Positions 1 through 7,904 of a stretch of 35,533 nucleotides of DNA are shown one piece after another. The stretch's first letter is position 1. Each line of letters starts with the position of its first letter. The stretch spans positions 1 through 35,533 of the forward strand of contig JAHILZ010000064.1 in NCBI GenBank assembly GCA_018896765.1, written 5' to 3'. The notes below the pieces were generated by a model. It was not told the origin of the DNA. It did no database searches and saw only the letters and a program-made list of their open reading frames with translations. Both the position numbers and the translations under genes were made by a program. This stretch comes from Patescibacteria group bacterium (GTDB taxonomy: Bacteria; Patescibacteriota; Minisyncoccia; JAHIHE01).

Positions 1-154
1 GTTGCAAGACAAATTTAACAGGGTAAAGCTAAAAGTTTAAAGTTACTGAATCTTTACAAACTTTTAATTTTAAATTCGACTTTTAACTTTTCACTTTGAA
101 CTTTTAACTTAAGAATGAGATTGCCGCGTCCCGAGTACAGGACTCGCAATGACA
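1..154. repeat. Left copy of a 154-bp inverted repeat
   Basis: This sequence returns as a near-identical reverse complement at 17707-17860, with only a handful of differences visible by eye. It contains an ATTTAACAGGGT half-site, a run of simple AAGTT/AACTTT-type repeats, and a REP-like palindrome at its inner end. It may continue left of the window. The two copies enclose about 17.5 kb from the TRM11-like gene to the GT4 gene. Confidence 0.9.
117..154. repeat. REP-like palindrome, copy 1
   Basis: Imperfect palindrome with the pattern GAGATTGC...GCAATGACA. Other copies in this window are at 17707-17744, 17914-17952, 32035-32071 and 34796-34833. The outer arms are conserved and the middle varies. 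Palindromes with ATTGCGAG / GCAATCTC arms are widely dispersed in many bacterial genomes; function unknown. Confidence 0.8.
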
Positions 155-191
155 GAATAGGCTATTTTATAATTTAAATTAATTTAAAAAA

Positions 192-1502
192 ATGATTTAT
201 GCTTTTATTCTAGGAAGAATTTTTACTTTATCCGTGGCGGAACTTTTGAGCGTTTTTGAGCGCGAAAATATTGATTATAAAATTCTAGCGTCGAGCGCAG
301 AGATTTTGATAGTGGAAATGGCCAAACCGATTAAAAACGAACAAGCTTTTTTAGATAATCTTGGCGGTATAGTTAAAATTATAGAAGTTTTTGGCGAAGA
401 AAACAAGGATTCCTCGCTCGCGAATGTTTTAACCGCCGACAAGCTTATTAATCGCTACCCGAATATTAAGCGGGAAATAGAAAATATTCCCTCCCCGAAA
501 TTTTATTGGGGGCTTAGCGTATATTTTATTTGTAACGCAGATTTGCATAAAAAACAAAAAATTGCCAAAAAAATTCAAAGTTATATGTTTGGAGCAAAAG
601 AAATATTGCGCGAACGGTTGATAAAGTGCCGCGTCGTTACTCCCCCGCCCAACAAATTCGCGCTTGACGCTCCTAATGTTGAAAAAAATAATTTGATCAA
701 AAAAGGCGGCGAAATCGTGGTGATAGTGGACAAGGAAAAAATTTATTGGGGAAAAACACGGGCTATTCAAAATTTTAGATTTTATGGACTGAGAGATTTT
801 GGACGGCCGGCGCGCAGCATGAAAATCGGCATGATGCCTCCAAAACTCGCGCAGATAATGATAAATCTGGCTCAATCGCCTAAGGGGAGGGAAATTCTGG
901 ATCCGTTTTGCGGCACGGCCGTAGTGCTTCAGGAAGCAATGCTGATGGGCCATAGCGTAATCGGCGCGGATAGCGACAATTCGACAATTGCGCTAGCAAA
1001 AGAAAATTTAGAATGGCTGGCGGAGACGGTAAAAAGGAAGAATCCTCTTAGCGCCATAAGCGAAGAAATGTTTAGATTGTTTCAGGCGGACGCCATGCAA
1101 ATTGCCAAAATGATTCCATCAAATTCAATTTCAGCTATTGTGACCGAAGGAACATTAGGCCCGAGATATAGCCGCGCATTTCCCAGCGGCAAACAAATTA
1201 TTGATAATTTTAAAAACCTCGAGAAACTTTATCTTGGCGCTTTCGCTCAATTTAAAGAAATCCTAAAAAAAGACGGACGAATTGTAATTAGTTTTCCCGT
1301 TTATGTTTTTAAAGGCGCCAGGCAAGAATTCGTTCCTTTTCTTGACAAGATAGCGCAGCTTGGTTATAATATAAAAAGTCCGATTAAAGCCGATAGGATT
1401 AAAGATATTCCATTATTTACACTATCAAAGAATGGAACAATCGTTTATTCAAGGCCGGATCAGATTGTCGGACGAGAAATAGTCGTTTTTATTAAAAAGT
1501 AA
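192..1502 (+). CDS. TRM11-like SAM-dependent methyltransferase
   Basis: 436 aa. The C-terminal half is a Rossmann methyltransferase: motif I is D237-P-F-C-G-T (SAM binding), followed by an acidic strand end (GADSD). The N-terminal ~160 residues look like the THUMP-containing region of Trm11/UPF0020 enzymes, which methylate guanine N2 in tRNA (typically G10). Where these enzymes have the (D/N)PPY catalytic loop, this protein has T318-E-G-T-L-G-P, so substrate and chemistry are uncertain. The ATG at 192 follows an AT-rich leader with no clear Shine-Dalgarno site. It is the first gene inside the left inverted repeat and probably monocistronic. Fold and general class are seen with good confidence; tRNA as substrate is inferred. 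Confidence 0.75.
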   Translation: MIYAFILGRIFTLSVAELLSVFERENIDYKILASSAEILIVEMAKPIKNEQAFLDNLGGIVKIIEVFGEENKDSSLANVLTADKLINRYPNIKREIENIPSPKFYWGLSVYFICNADLHKKQKIAKKIQSYMFGAKEILRERLIKCRVVTPPPNKFALDAPNVEKNNLIKKGGEIVVIVDKEKIYWGKTRAIQNFRFYGLRDFGRPARSMKIGMMPPKLAQIMINLAQSPKGREILDPFCGTAVVLQEAMLMGHSVIGADSDNSTIALAKENLEWLAETVKRKNPLSAISEEMFRLFQADAMQIAKMIPSNSISAIVTEGTLGPRYSRAFPSGKQIIDNFKNLEKLYLGAFAQFKEILKKDGRIVISFPVYVFKGARQEFVPFLDKIAQLGYNIKSPIKADRIKDIPLFTLSKNGTIVYSRPDQIVGREIVVFIKK

Positions 1503-1749
1503 TTTCTAATTTTTAAATTAATCTTTAATTTATACATTACTTTTAATTGGTCTAATTAAACTTTTAAAATTCCAATTTACAAATCACAAATTCCAAACAA
1601 GCTCCAAATTACAATTTTCAAAATTTGGGATTTATTTGGGATTTGGTGCTTGGGATTTGGAATTTATAATCATATTTATTGCAATTTAATTCTCTAATAA
1701 GTTTGCATAACAAGATTAGACTGATCAAAGTAATTCAAGTATTAATACT
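1503..1749. repeat. Intergenic imperfect inverted repeat of simple motifs
   Basis: The spacer holds CAAATTCCAAA-type units on the left and GGGATTTGG-type units on the right (about 1570-1670), which can pair into a long imperfect hairpin. The GGGATTT heptamer is the same unit found inside the hypF coding sequence near 28671-28703. No gene is seen. Confidence 0.6.
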
Positions 1750-2043
1750 ATGGCACATAAAAAAGCGGGCGGTTCGTCTTCGCTGGGACGAGATTCACGG
1801 CCAAAATTTTTAGGCGTTAAATTATATGACGGCGAGGCAGTCAAAACAGGCAACATTATTGTCCGCCAAAGAGGCAGCCATTTTAAAGCCGGGAAAAATG
1901 TTATGATGGGAAAAGACGACACTTTGTTTTCGGTTGGCGATGGCATAGTCAAATTCGGGATCAAGAAAGTCAAAAAATTCAACGGAGAATTGAAAAAAAT
2001 CAAGGTTGTAAGCGTAGAGAGCCATGCGGAAAATAAGAAGTAG
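1750..2043 (+). CDS. rpmA: 50S ribosomal protein L27
   Basis: 97 aa, close to full length for L27. It starts MAHKKAGGSS, the conserved flexible N-terminus that reaches the peptidyl-transferase centre, and lacks the cleavable N-terminal extension of Firmicutes L27. The middle carries the family pattern around VRQRGSHFKAG. The partner gene rplU (L21), usually adjacent, is not next to it here. An intrinsic terminator follows 33 nt after the stop. Identification is secure. Confidence 0.97.
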   Translation: MAHKKAGGSSSLGRDSRPKFLGVKLYDGEAVKTGNIIVRQRGSHFKAGKNVMMGKDDTLFSVGDGIVKFGIKKVKKFNGELKKIKVVSVESHAENKK

Positions 2044-2075
2044 ATTTTGCAAAGTTCCCGATTCCAATATAATTC

Positions 2076-2101
2076 AAAAGAGGCGAAGCGCCTCTTTTTT
2101 T
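2076..2101 (+). terminator. Rho-independent terminator of rpmA
   Basis: AAAAGAGGCG and CGCCTCTTTT form a perfect 10-bp stem with an AAG loop, and the T run continues to 2101. Confidence 0.92.
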
Positions 2102-2224
2102 GCCGCTAAGTTTTGTACCATAGCAGGGCGATATTCGGAACGTTTGGATTATCCCAATTATCCAAGTACTAAATTTATACTGCAACTAAACAATATTCGG
2201 AAATTGAATTTCCGATATAATTCA

Positions 2225-2248
2225 CTATGATAATTCATATTATCATAG
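2225..2248. repeat. Perfect 10-bp palindrome between convergent genes
   Basis: CTATGATAAT and ATTATCATAG pair around a TCAT loop; a short GC-rich hairpin (CGCG AAG CGCG) follows directly. It lies between rpmA and the helicase gene, which point toward each other. There is no T run on either side, so termination is only possible. Confidence 0.5.
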
Positions 2249-2304
2249 CGCGAAGCGCGAGAAATAAAAATCGCATTCCCCACTTTGATAAAATTATCGT
2301 AAAA

Positions 2305-3816
2305 TTATTGCAGATTAAGTTTTTTAAGACGCGAACGTATAGCGCCGACTTTTCTTTTAAAAAACGCGGCGATCTCTCTTAAATTTTTGCCGGCTTTGAA
2401 TTCCGCCTCAAGCGATAAATCATCATTTTCCGTCCACTTTTCGTAAGCATTCCGTTGTGTTTTTCTTATATCCTCTGCCGAATATGATTTTACCGGCTTC
2501 GCGGGATTCATTTTTTTTATGAACGCTTTATGCGCATTTTCCAGCTCAAAAGATGAAAGAATTTTTATGGCTTGTTCTTCCCCGCGCGACAGATTAGCGA
2601 ATTGCCGATCGATTTCTATTACCTCCGGATGCACTTTTAGCGCCATTTCATTCCAACCCATAAGGCGCAAACCCGCAAGCGAACGAACACGGGAAAGCGC
2701 GACATATCCCATACCGGGCTCAAATGATTTTGAAAGGTCAACCTCGGCGGCATCCAAACTCATTCCCTGGCTTTTGTGCACGGTAATGGCCCACGCCAGA
2801 CGAAGAGGAATCTGGCTGATCTCGGCGAGTATAGCATCGCCTTCTTCAAGCCTCCAGCTTTCAGGCAAAGCCGTGATTGTTTTGCCATTTTTTGTCCGCA
2901 CGATCGGATTGCCGGACTCATCAAAATTTACCACAGCGCCAAGAGTGCCGTTTACATATTCTTTTTCAAAATTATTTTTCACAAACATAACCACGGCGCC
3001 TTTTTTAAGAATAAGATTTTCAGGCGCCATACAATTTCGTTTTAATTCCGCAATTAATTTATCAACCCCCCTGCTTTGCATTAAAAAACGTTTTGCCTCG
3101 CCGTAAAGCTTCGAAAGTTCAATATTATTAATAGCGTCCACGTCAACATTATGCGTATATAAGCGCGTAATTTCTCTGCCTGGCACCGCAGCCCGATATC
3201 GCGCGCGCAGCGCGTCGAATGTTTCTTTGCCTAGAGAATTGCCGCGAATTGCGTTAAGCGCCGAACTGTATGTTTTATCGGTTTGGCGGTATTGAGTTTC
3301 CAGATAGCACACTTTTATATTCATCGCTTTCCATGCCGCGGATTTAAAAGCAAAATAAAGGGACGGATCCATATCTCTCGTTACCGGCGGCAATTGGAAA
3401 AAATCGCCGGAAAGAATAACCTGCATACCCCCGAACGATTCAAAAGTTCCCCTCATTATGCGCGCCACCGATTCCACTAAGCTTAAACGGTAAGAATGCA
3501 ACATCGATATCTCATCTATAATGAGAATTTTTGTTTTTTGAAAGCGCTCATAGATGCGGCTTTTTCTCGTTAGCGCGCGTATTTCATTGGCGGTCATTGA
3601 ATTATTTATGCCAATGCCAGACCATGAATGGATAGTCATTCCATTCATGTGTGTTGCGGCAATTCCTGTCGAAGCCGTTATCGCCACGGGTATATTGCGT
3701 TGTTTAAGATACTCAATATACCTGTTCAGGAGAAATGTCTTTCCGCTTCCGGCCTGCCCGGTAAGAAAAACATTATGCCCCATCTTGAGTATATTTAACG
3801 CGTCTTCTTGAGTCAT
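2305..3816 (-). CDS. PIF1/RecD-type DNA helicase (superfamily 1)
   Basis: 503 aa. ATP-dependent 5'-3' DNA helicase of the PIF1 family, which acts on forks, recombination intermediates and structured DNA. Walker A is G20-Q-A-G-S-G-K-T, Walker B is LIIDEISML, followed by the GDFFQLPPV motif, the ETQYRQ motif and the C-terminal TVHKSQGMSL / GYVALSRVRS motifs of SF1B helicases. The last ~45 residues (WTENDDLSL...VGAIRSRLKKL) look like a small helical DNA-binding domain, a common add-on in bacterial PIF1-like proteins. The ATG at 3816 gives a complete N-terminus nine residues before the first strand. It is on its own, convergent with rpmA. All catalytic motifs look intact. Confidence 0.93.
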   Translation of the reverse strand: MTQEDALNILKMGHNVFLTGQAGSGKTFLLNRYIEYLKQRNIPVAITASTGIAATHMNGMTIHSWSGIGINNSMTANEIRALTRKSRIYERFQKTKILIIDEISMLHSYRLSLVESVARIMRGTFESFGGMQVILSGDFFQLPPVTRDMDPSLYFAFKSAAWKAMNIKVCYLETQYRQTDKTYSSALNAIRGNSLGKETFDALRARYRAAVPGREITRLYTHNVDVDAINNIELSKLYGEAKRFLMQSRGVDKLIAELKRNCMAPENLILKKGAVVMFVKNNFEKEYVNGTLGAVVNFDESGNPIVRTKNGKTITALPESWRLEEGDAILAEISQIPLRLAWAITVHKSQGMSLDAAEVDLSKSFEPGMGYVALSRVRSLAGLRLMGWNEMALKVHPEVIEIDRQFANLSRGEEQAIKILSSFELENAHKAFIKKMNPAKPVKSYSAEDIRKTQRNAYEKWTENDDLSLEAEFKAGKNLREIAAFFKRKVGAIRSRLKKLNLQ

Positions 3817-3899
3817 AGATTATTTATTATGCGGAAATTTTTGTTATCGCTAAATTTATCGGCGGAATAAAATATGAATTTTTAATAAAAAACTTACTC

Positions 3900-3927
3900 T
3901 TGACATACTCTTTAAATCTGCTATTAT
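3900..3927 (+). promoter_or_regulatory. Strong sigma70 promoter with extended -10
   Basis: TTGACA at 3900-3905, a 16-bp spacer, and TATTAT at 3922-3927 preceded by TGC (extended -10). No protein gene lies downstream on the plus strand; the genes that follow are on the minus strand. It therefore appears to drive the structured RNA candidate at about 3935-4000. Confidence 0.75.
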
Positions 3928-3934
3928 TATATTA

Positions 3935-4000
3935 GAAGTAAATCCTCTTGTGTTGAGATACCGTAAGGCGTCTCGTTAAAACAAGGGGTTTTCTGTTTTT
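3935..4000 (+). ncRNA. Candidate small structured RNA
   Basis: Begins where transcription from the promoter at 3900-3927 should start. An outer 8-bp stem (CCTCTTGT 3944-3951 with ACAAGGGG 3981-3988) encloses an inner hairpin (GAGATACC with GGCGTCTC, 3955-3974) closed by a GTAA tetraloop of the GNRA class. A T-rich tail (TTTTCTGTTTTT, 3989-4000) follows, as at an intrinsic terminator. The predicted RNA is about 65 nt and does not match a family I can name. Alternatives are a terminator for the minus-strand gene ending at 3999, or an antisense RNA. Confidence 0.5.
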
Positions 4001-4346
4001 AAGGGAATAAAAGATTTTCGCCGATAATATTATCTTTTATCAATTCATAATATGAGCAATCGTCTTTTTCGTATTTTCTGAATATCGCCCAAGAAATAAA
4101 ATCAACCGCTTGCAAGCACTTCTCGGTATGCGATGGTTTAATTTTTATGTTAACTTGATTCTTTCCCCTTTTATAAAAGTTATCTTTTAAATACTTTTCA
4201 AAATTGTTGCGAATAAATTTATTGGTATCTTTTTGGTCTATATAAAGTTCGATCGGCTCATCGGTATTGATGAACTTTTTATTATGCAAGCGATCAAGAA
4301 GAATATTAGCGGTAAAATTATACAAGTAATTTTTCTGATTTTGCAA
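3999..4346 (-). pseudogene. C-terminal fragment of a DUF3800 protein
   Basis: 115 aa from a TTG codon. The region QAVDFISWAIFRKYE followed by YYELIKDNI matches the C-terminal part of DUF3800 proteins, RNase H-fold-like proteins often found near restriction and mobile elements. Those proteins are usually about 220-280 aa and begin with a DESG-type motif, which is missing. The reading frame stays open upstream without an ATG and runs into the 3' end of the methylase gene, so the original 5' half seems to have been lost when the methylase gene was placed here. It could still be translated from the TTG by coupling. Most likely a remnant. Confidence 0.6.
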
Positions 4347-4408
4347 ATCAACATAAAGCTCATAAACTTCCTCATTTATTTTTTTGTCGGTTTTTTCGAT
4401 TTCAAATT

Positions 4409-7400
4409 TTAAGCATTGTTTAAACCCGTCTCTAAAATTGTGTCTTCGGCTTTCAGATAAACTTTGTCAATTTCTTTTTGCGTTTCTATTGTAAATTTCA
4501 ATGCTGTAACAACTTTTAAATAGTGATTGACATCTTCGCTTGATAAAGTCCTATCTTTTCTGTCTTTAAGCCATTTATCCAAAACTTGATAGCCGCCGAT
4601 GTGATAATTCCAAACCTCCGGCGCTACTCCGATAAAATACTGCTTGTCGTTGATCCGAATTTTATTGTCTTTATATTCCCTCTTTTTAACTTTATTATTG
4701 CCAACCGCTGGAAATTTAATATTTTTATCATTATCCAGTTTTTCCGATTTTAACAAATGCAGATCCGCCAACTTTTTTCCTAATTTGGAAATTTTGTTGA
4801 AAAGTTTGCCGTCTTTGGCAAATGGAATTTTCGGAAAATCTATTTTCAGAAATTCATTATATTTTTTGCGGTAGATATTGGAGTATAAAATCGCATAAAT
4901 GTAATAAAAAATTTCCTCCGGCGCAATTTTTCTTTTATAAGACTCGGATAATTTCTTGATAATTTCAGTTTTTATATTCGGCTCTTTTTCTTTTGGCTTG
5001 TCAAACAGCATTATATTGCCATAAGACAATACCGGCTTTTTGCTTTTCGGAGCGTAAGCGTCTGTGTTGCAGAGATAGAGAGGGAAAATATAATTTGCTT
5101 CTCTGCCTCTGTTGGAAATAAAACATCTATCACTAACACAATTACTTATAAAAGCATGATCGTACTGTTTGCTGGACAATATCTTTGTCGTAACTAACGC
5201 TAAATTATCTTTTAGCAAATGCTTCATTATAACATCTCTTGATCTCTGCAATATCCTGTTATTGTAAATCACAAATCTCTTATCAAAAATTCTATAATTG
5301 TAATGCTGTATCTGCGATTCAATATCTTCATTTTTTAATTCATCATACCAAATATCAACAAGCTCTTTTCTAACTCCACAACTTCGCATTGTCATCTCAA
5401 AAATATCTTTATCTTGAACCGCTAATTTTCTTAAAAGCGCTTTTTCGTCAAAACCAACTAAAATCTCATCTTTCCCCGTCGCAACCCCAGCATTATATTT
5501 TTCAAAAATATCTTTCACTGAAATAAACTTTTTATACAACCTCTCCCCTCTCATATCCTTCGGCACAAACCAAAAACTCGGCTCTTTTGGTTCCAGCTCT
5601 TGCCATTTGGTATTTTTGACATCATGGCTTTCAAGAAAATCTCCCTTTTCTTTTCGCAAGCCATAGAGGTCAAAGTATTTTATCTTTTTTTCTCTTGCCC
5701 CGCTTTTCACCATCAAAATAATCCCCACTCCCTGCTGAATGTCAAAAACATTTTCGTCTTTGCTTCCTTTGGGCGTTTTTTCATTTCGCTTGGAATTGCC
5801 GTGAAGATTGAGAATATAAATTTCGTCAAAATCTTCCGCCAGTTTTCGGCGCATATCGCGGTGGATCAGTCCGTCAAGATAAGAATTATTGGTAATCATT
5901 CCCACAACTCCCTGCCCCGCTTGCTTTATTTTCCAATGCGCGAAAGCAATAAATTTTATATAATCATCGGAAAGCGGCTGGATATTTCTTTCCTCTTTTC
6001 GCACAACTTCTTTGTAGCTCTCATATAAATTTTTGTATTCTGAATTTTCTTTGATTAAATTCGCCGAACTTACAGAATACGGCGGATTGCCCATTACAAC
6101 CAAAATCGGAGTATCTTTTTTAATAACTCTGGCTTTTTCCGCTTCTTCGGAAAGTCCGGCGACAAAAGGCAAAGTTGATTTTTCAACATCTGACAAATCA
6201 AGCGTGTTAGTTAGATATAATTGAAACCGCTCTCCGTTTTCCATTTTGTATCCCAAATCTTCAAGCAGTAAAGAAACTTTAAGATGGCCGATGATATACG
6301 GCGCCATCAAAAGCTCAAAAGCGTAATAATTTTTCAGAATATGGTTTTTGACAATCTGCGGCCACGAGCCGGCGTTGGGGCTCTTGTCTATTTCTTCTTT
6401 GGTAATCGCTATGGCGTTTGCCGGAAAAGTCAATGTTCCTGAAGCCGGATCTAAAAGCGTTACCCCTTCGGAAGCAAAGCCGAGTTTCTTGCCAAATTTT
6501 TCTTTGAGCAGAATATTTATGGAGCGAGTGATATACGAAACAACGGGCAAAGGCGTATAATAAACGCCTCTCGCTTTTCGTTTCTTGGGATCATATTCAG
6601 CTAAAAAAGTTTCATAAAAATGCATCAAAGGATCATTGCCGCCCTTTTCGCGATGCAGTTCCTTTTTTATTTTTTCCATATCGGCGAAAGCGAGAATGGT
6701 TGCGATATCGTCAACAATCCAAGTAATATGTTCGGGAAGGGCTTGGGAAGAAATAAGAGAGAATGTGTCGCGCAAAATTTGAATATTTTTCGGTATCAAT
6801 CGCTGAGCCAGAAAACGAGTAAATTTTTCTTCTCCGCTATGCCTTATCCTTGCCGTAAAAAGACCGTAAATGATTGTCTGGGCGTAAATATCCGCAAAGT
6901 CTTCTTTTGACAAATCGGAAATTAAAAATTTTCTGAAAGCGTTATAAATTCTGTCAATCTCTTCTTCTTTGTCGTCGTTTAAAAGATAAACAATGTAGCT
7001 TGGCAAAAGCTTCGCTCTTTGAGCCAGCTCCTTTGCCAGCGACTTGGCGGTTTTTGTTTCCGGTATATTATAAGAAATAAAAATGTTCAGCAATTCGGCA
7101 AGCTGTTTTTCATTTTGCAAGGGCGGAGCAATTTTTAAACTGTTTAGAACTCGCGGCATTGCAATTCTGACTTTTTTAATCCATTGTCCGTCGCGCCAAA
7201 GCCAAAATTCGCAAAAATTAGTCAGAATCAAGTTCGGTTTTGTTTTATATCTTTCCAGTTGTTCGCTCTCGGATACCATTTGCAAATCTTCCGTGTTTAT
7301 ATCCTTTGCTTCAATATAGCCGATAAGCTGTTTATTTTTTCTCACCGTGAAATCGGGAATTCCTTCCGCTTTGATTCTTGATTCAATTGTAATATTCGCC

Positions 7401-7522
7401 CTAAACCCTTTTGATTCCAAAAAATCCTCAACTAACTTTTTTAGATCGGGATAAAAACTTCTTTCCGAAGCATCGCCCGCTAAATATGTTTTGTAAATTC
7501 TTTGTAAATATTGTTGAAACAT
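4409..7522 (-). CDS. Type IIG-like restriction enzyme/N6-adenine DNA methyltransferase
   Basis: 1037 aa, combining cutting and methylation in one chain. Near the N-terminus, P56-D57 and E71-A-K73 (separated by a beta-turn-like stretch) form a PD-(D/E)xK nuclease core. A helical linker leads to a gamma-class N6-adenine methylase: motif I D358-P-A-S-G-T and catalytic motif IV N479-P-P-Y. The C-terminal ~400 residues would be the target recognition domain. This matches type IIG or type ISP-like enzymes, but no helicase domain is visible, which favours IIG. The gene is complete, ATG at 7522. It is flanked by a decayed DUF3800 piece and a 46-aa N-terminal fragment of another enzyme of this type, so the locus has turned over. 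Recognition sequence cannot be told. Confidence 0.9.
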   Translation of the reverse strand: MFQQYLQRIYKTYLAGDASERSFYPDLKKLVEDFLESKGFRANITIESRIKAEGIPDFTVRKNKQLIGYIEAKDINTEDLQMVSESEQLERYKTKPNLILTNFCEFWLWRDGQWIKKVRIAMPRVLNSLKIAPPLQNEKQLAELLNIFISYNIPETKTAKSLAKELAQRAKLLPSYIVYLLNDDKEEEIDRIYNAFRKFLISDLSKEDFADIYAQTIIYGLFTARIRHSGEEKFTRFLAQRLIPKNIQILRDTFSLISSQALPEHITWIVDDIATILAFADMEKIKKELHREKGGNDPLMHFYETFLAEYDPKKRKARGVYYTPLPVVSYITRSINILLKEKFGKKLGFASEGVTLLDPASGTLTFPANAIAITKEEIDKSPNAGSWPQIVKNHILKNYYAFELLMAPYIIGHLKVSLLLEDLGYKMENGERFQLYLTNTLDLSDVEKSTLPFVAGLSEEAEKARVIKKDTPILVVMGNPPYSVSSANLIKENSEYKNLYESYKEVVRKEERNIQPLSDDYIKFIAFAHWKIKQAGQGVVGMITNNSYLDGLIHRDMRRKLAEDFDEIYILNLHGNSKRNEKTPKGSKDENVFDIQQGVGIILMVKSGAREKKIKYFDLYGLRKEKGDFLESHDVKNTKWQELEPKEPSFWFVPKDMRGERLYKKFISVKDIFEKYNAGVATGKDEILVGFDEKALLRKLAVQDKDIFEMTMRSCGVRKELVDIWYDELKNEDIESQIQHYNYRIFDKRFVIYNNRILQRSRDVIMKHLLKDNLALVTTKILSSKQYDHAFISNCVSDRCFISNRGREANYIFPLYLCNTDAYAPKSKKPVLSYGNIMLFDKPKEKEPNIKTEIIKKLSESYKRKIAPEEIFYYIYAILYSNIYRKKYNEFLKIDFPKIPFAKDGKLFNKISKLGKKLADLHLLKSEKLDNDKNIKFPAVGNNKVKKREYKDNKIRINDKQYFIGVAPEVWNYHIGGYQVLDKWLKDRKDRTLSSEDVNHYLKVVTALKFTIETQKEIDKVYLKAEDTILETGLNNA

Positions 7523-7605
7523 AAAATTTCTTTAAATAAACGCTTTTTACAAATTTTTCCAATCCAGCTCATTAACATTAATCTTACCTTAATTTAAGCC
7601 GAAAA

Positions 7606-7746
7606 TCAAACAAATTCCCCGCGAAAAAATAAAATCAAGTCTTTTTTGGTTTCTTCCTCGGTGTATGATTTTAATTTCCCGGAATTGCGAACCAGCTCGT
7701 ATTTTTCCGCCAGCGCTTTAATTTTTTCTTTGGCTTGGTTTTGCAT
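7606..7746 (-). pseudogene. N-terminal fragment of a second IIG-type restriction-modification protein
   Basis: 46 codons starting MQNQAKEKIKALAEKY and containing SYTEEETKKDLIL. This is the typical opening of Eco57I-like IIG enzymes, in which (Y/K)TEE(D/E)TKKDFI is followed by PLF and the nuclease domain. Here the frame ends after nine further residues at a TGA, with nothing recognisable after it. It lies just upstream of the intact restriction enzyme on the same strand and is probably the stump of an older gene that was replaced. A free small protein is possible but unlikely. Confidence 0.55.
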
Positions 7747-7847
7747 AAATTTATAATTTAATAACACATCGCCTGCGGCTTGTTGTCAAATTAATCTCAC
7801 CTACCTAATTTTACCTCAAAACCCGCTTAAAATCAATAAAAAATAAA

Positions 7848-7882
7848 GAAAAACGGCATTGCTTTTTAGCTTGTCGTTTTTC
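7848..7882 (-). terminator. Likely terminator of pyrG
   Basis: GAAAAACG and CGTTTTTC form an 8-bp outer stem. On the minus strand the sequence after the hairpin is T-rich (TTTATTTTTTATTG). It lies 23 nt past the pyrG stop. Confidence 0.6.
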
Positions 7883-7904
7883 TATTTGCGCGATAAAAAG
7901 ACGC

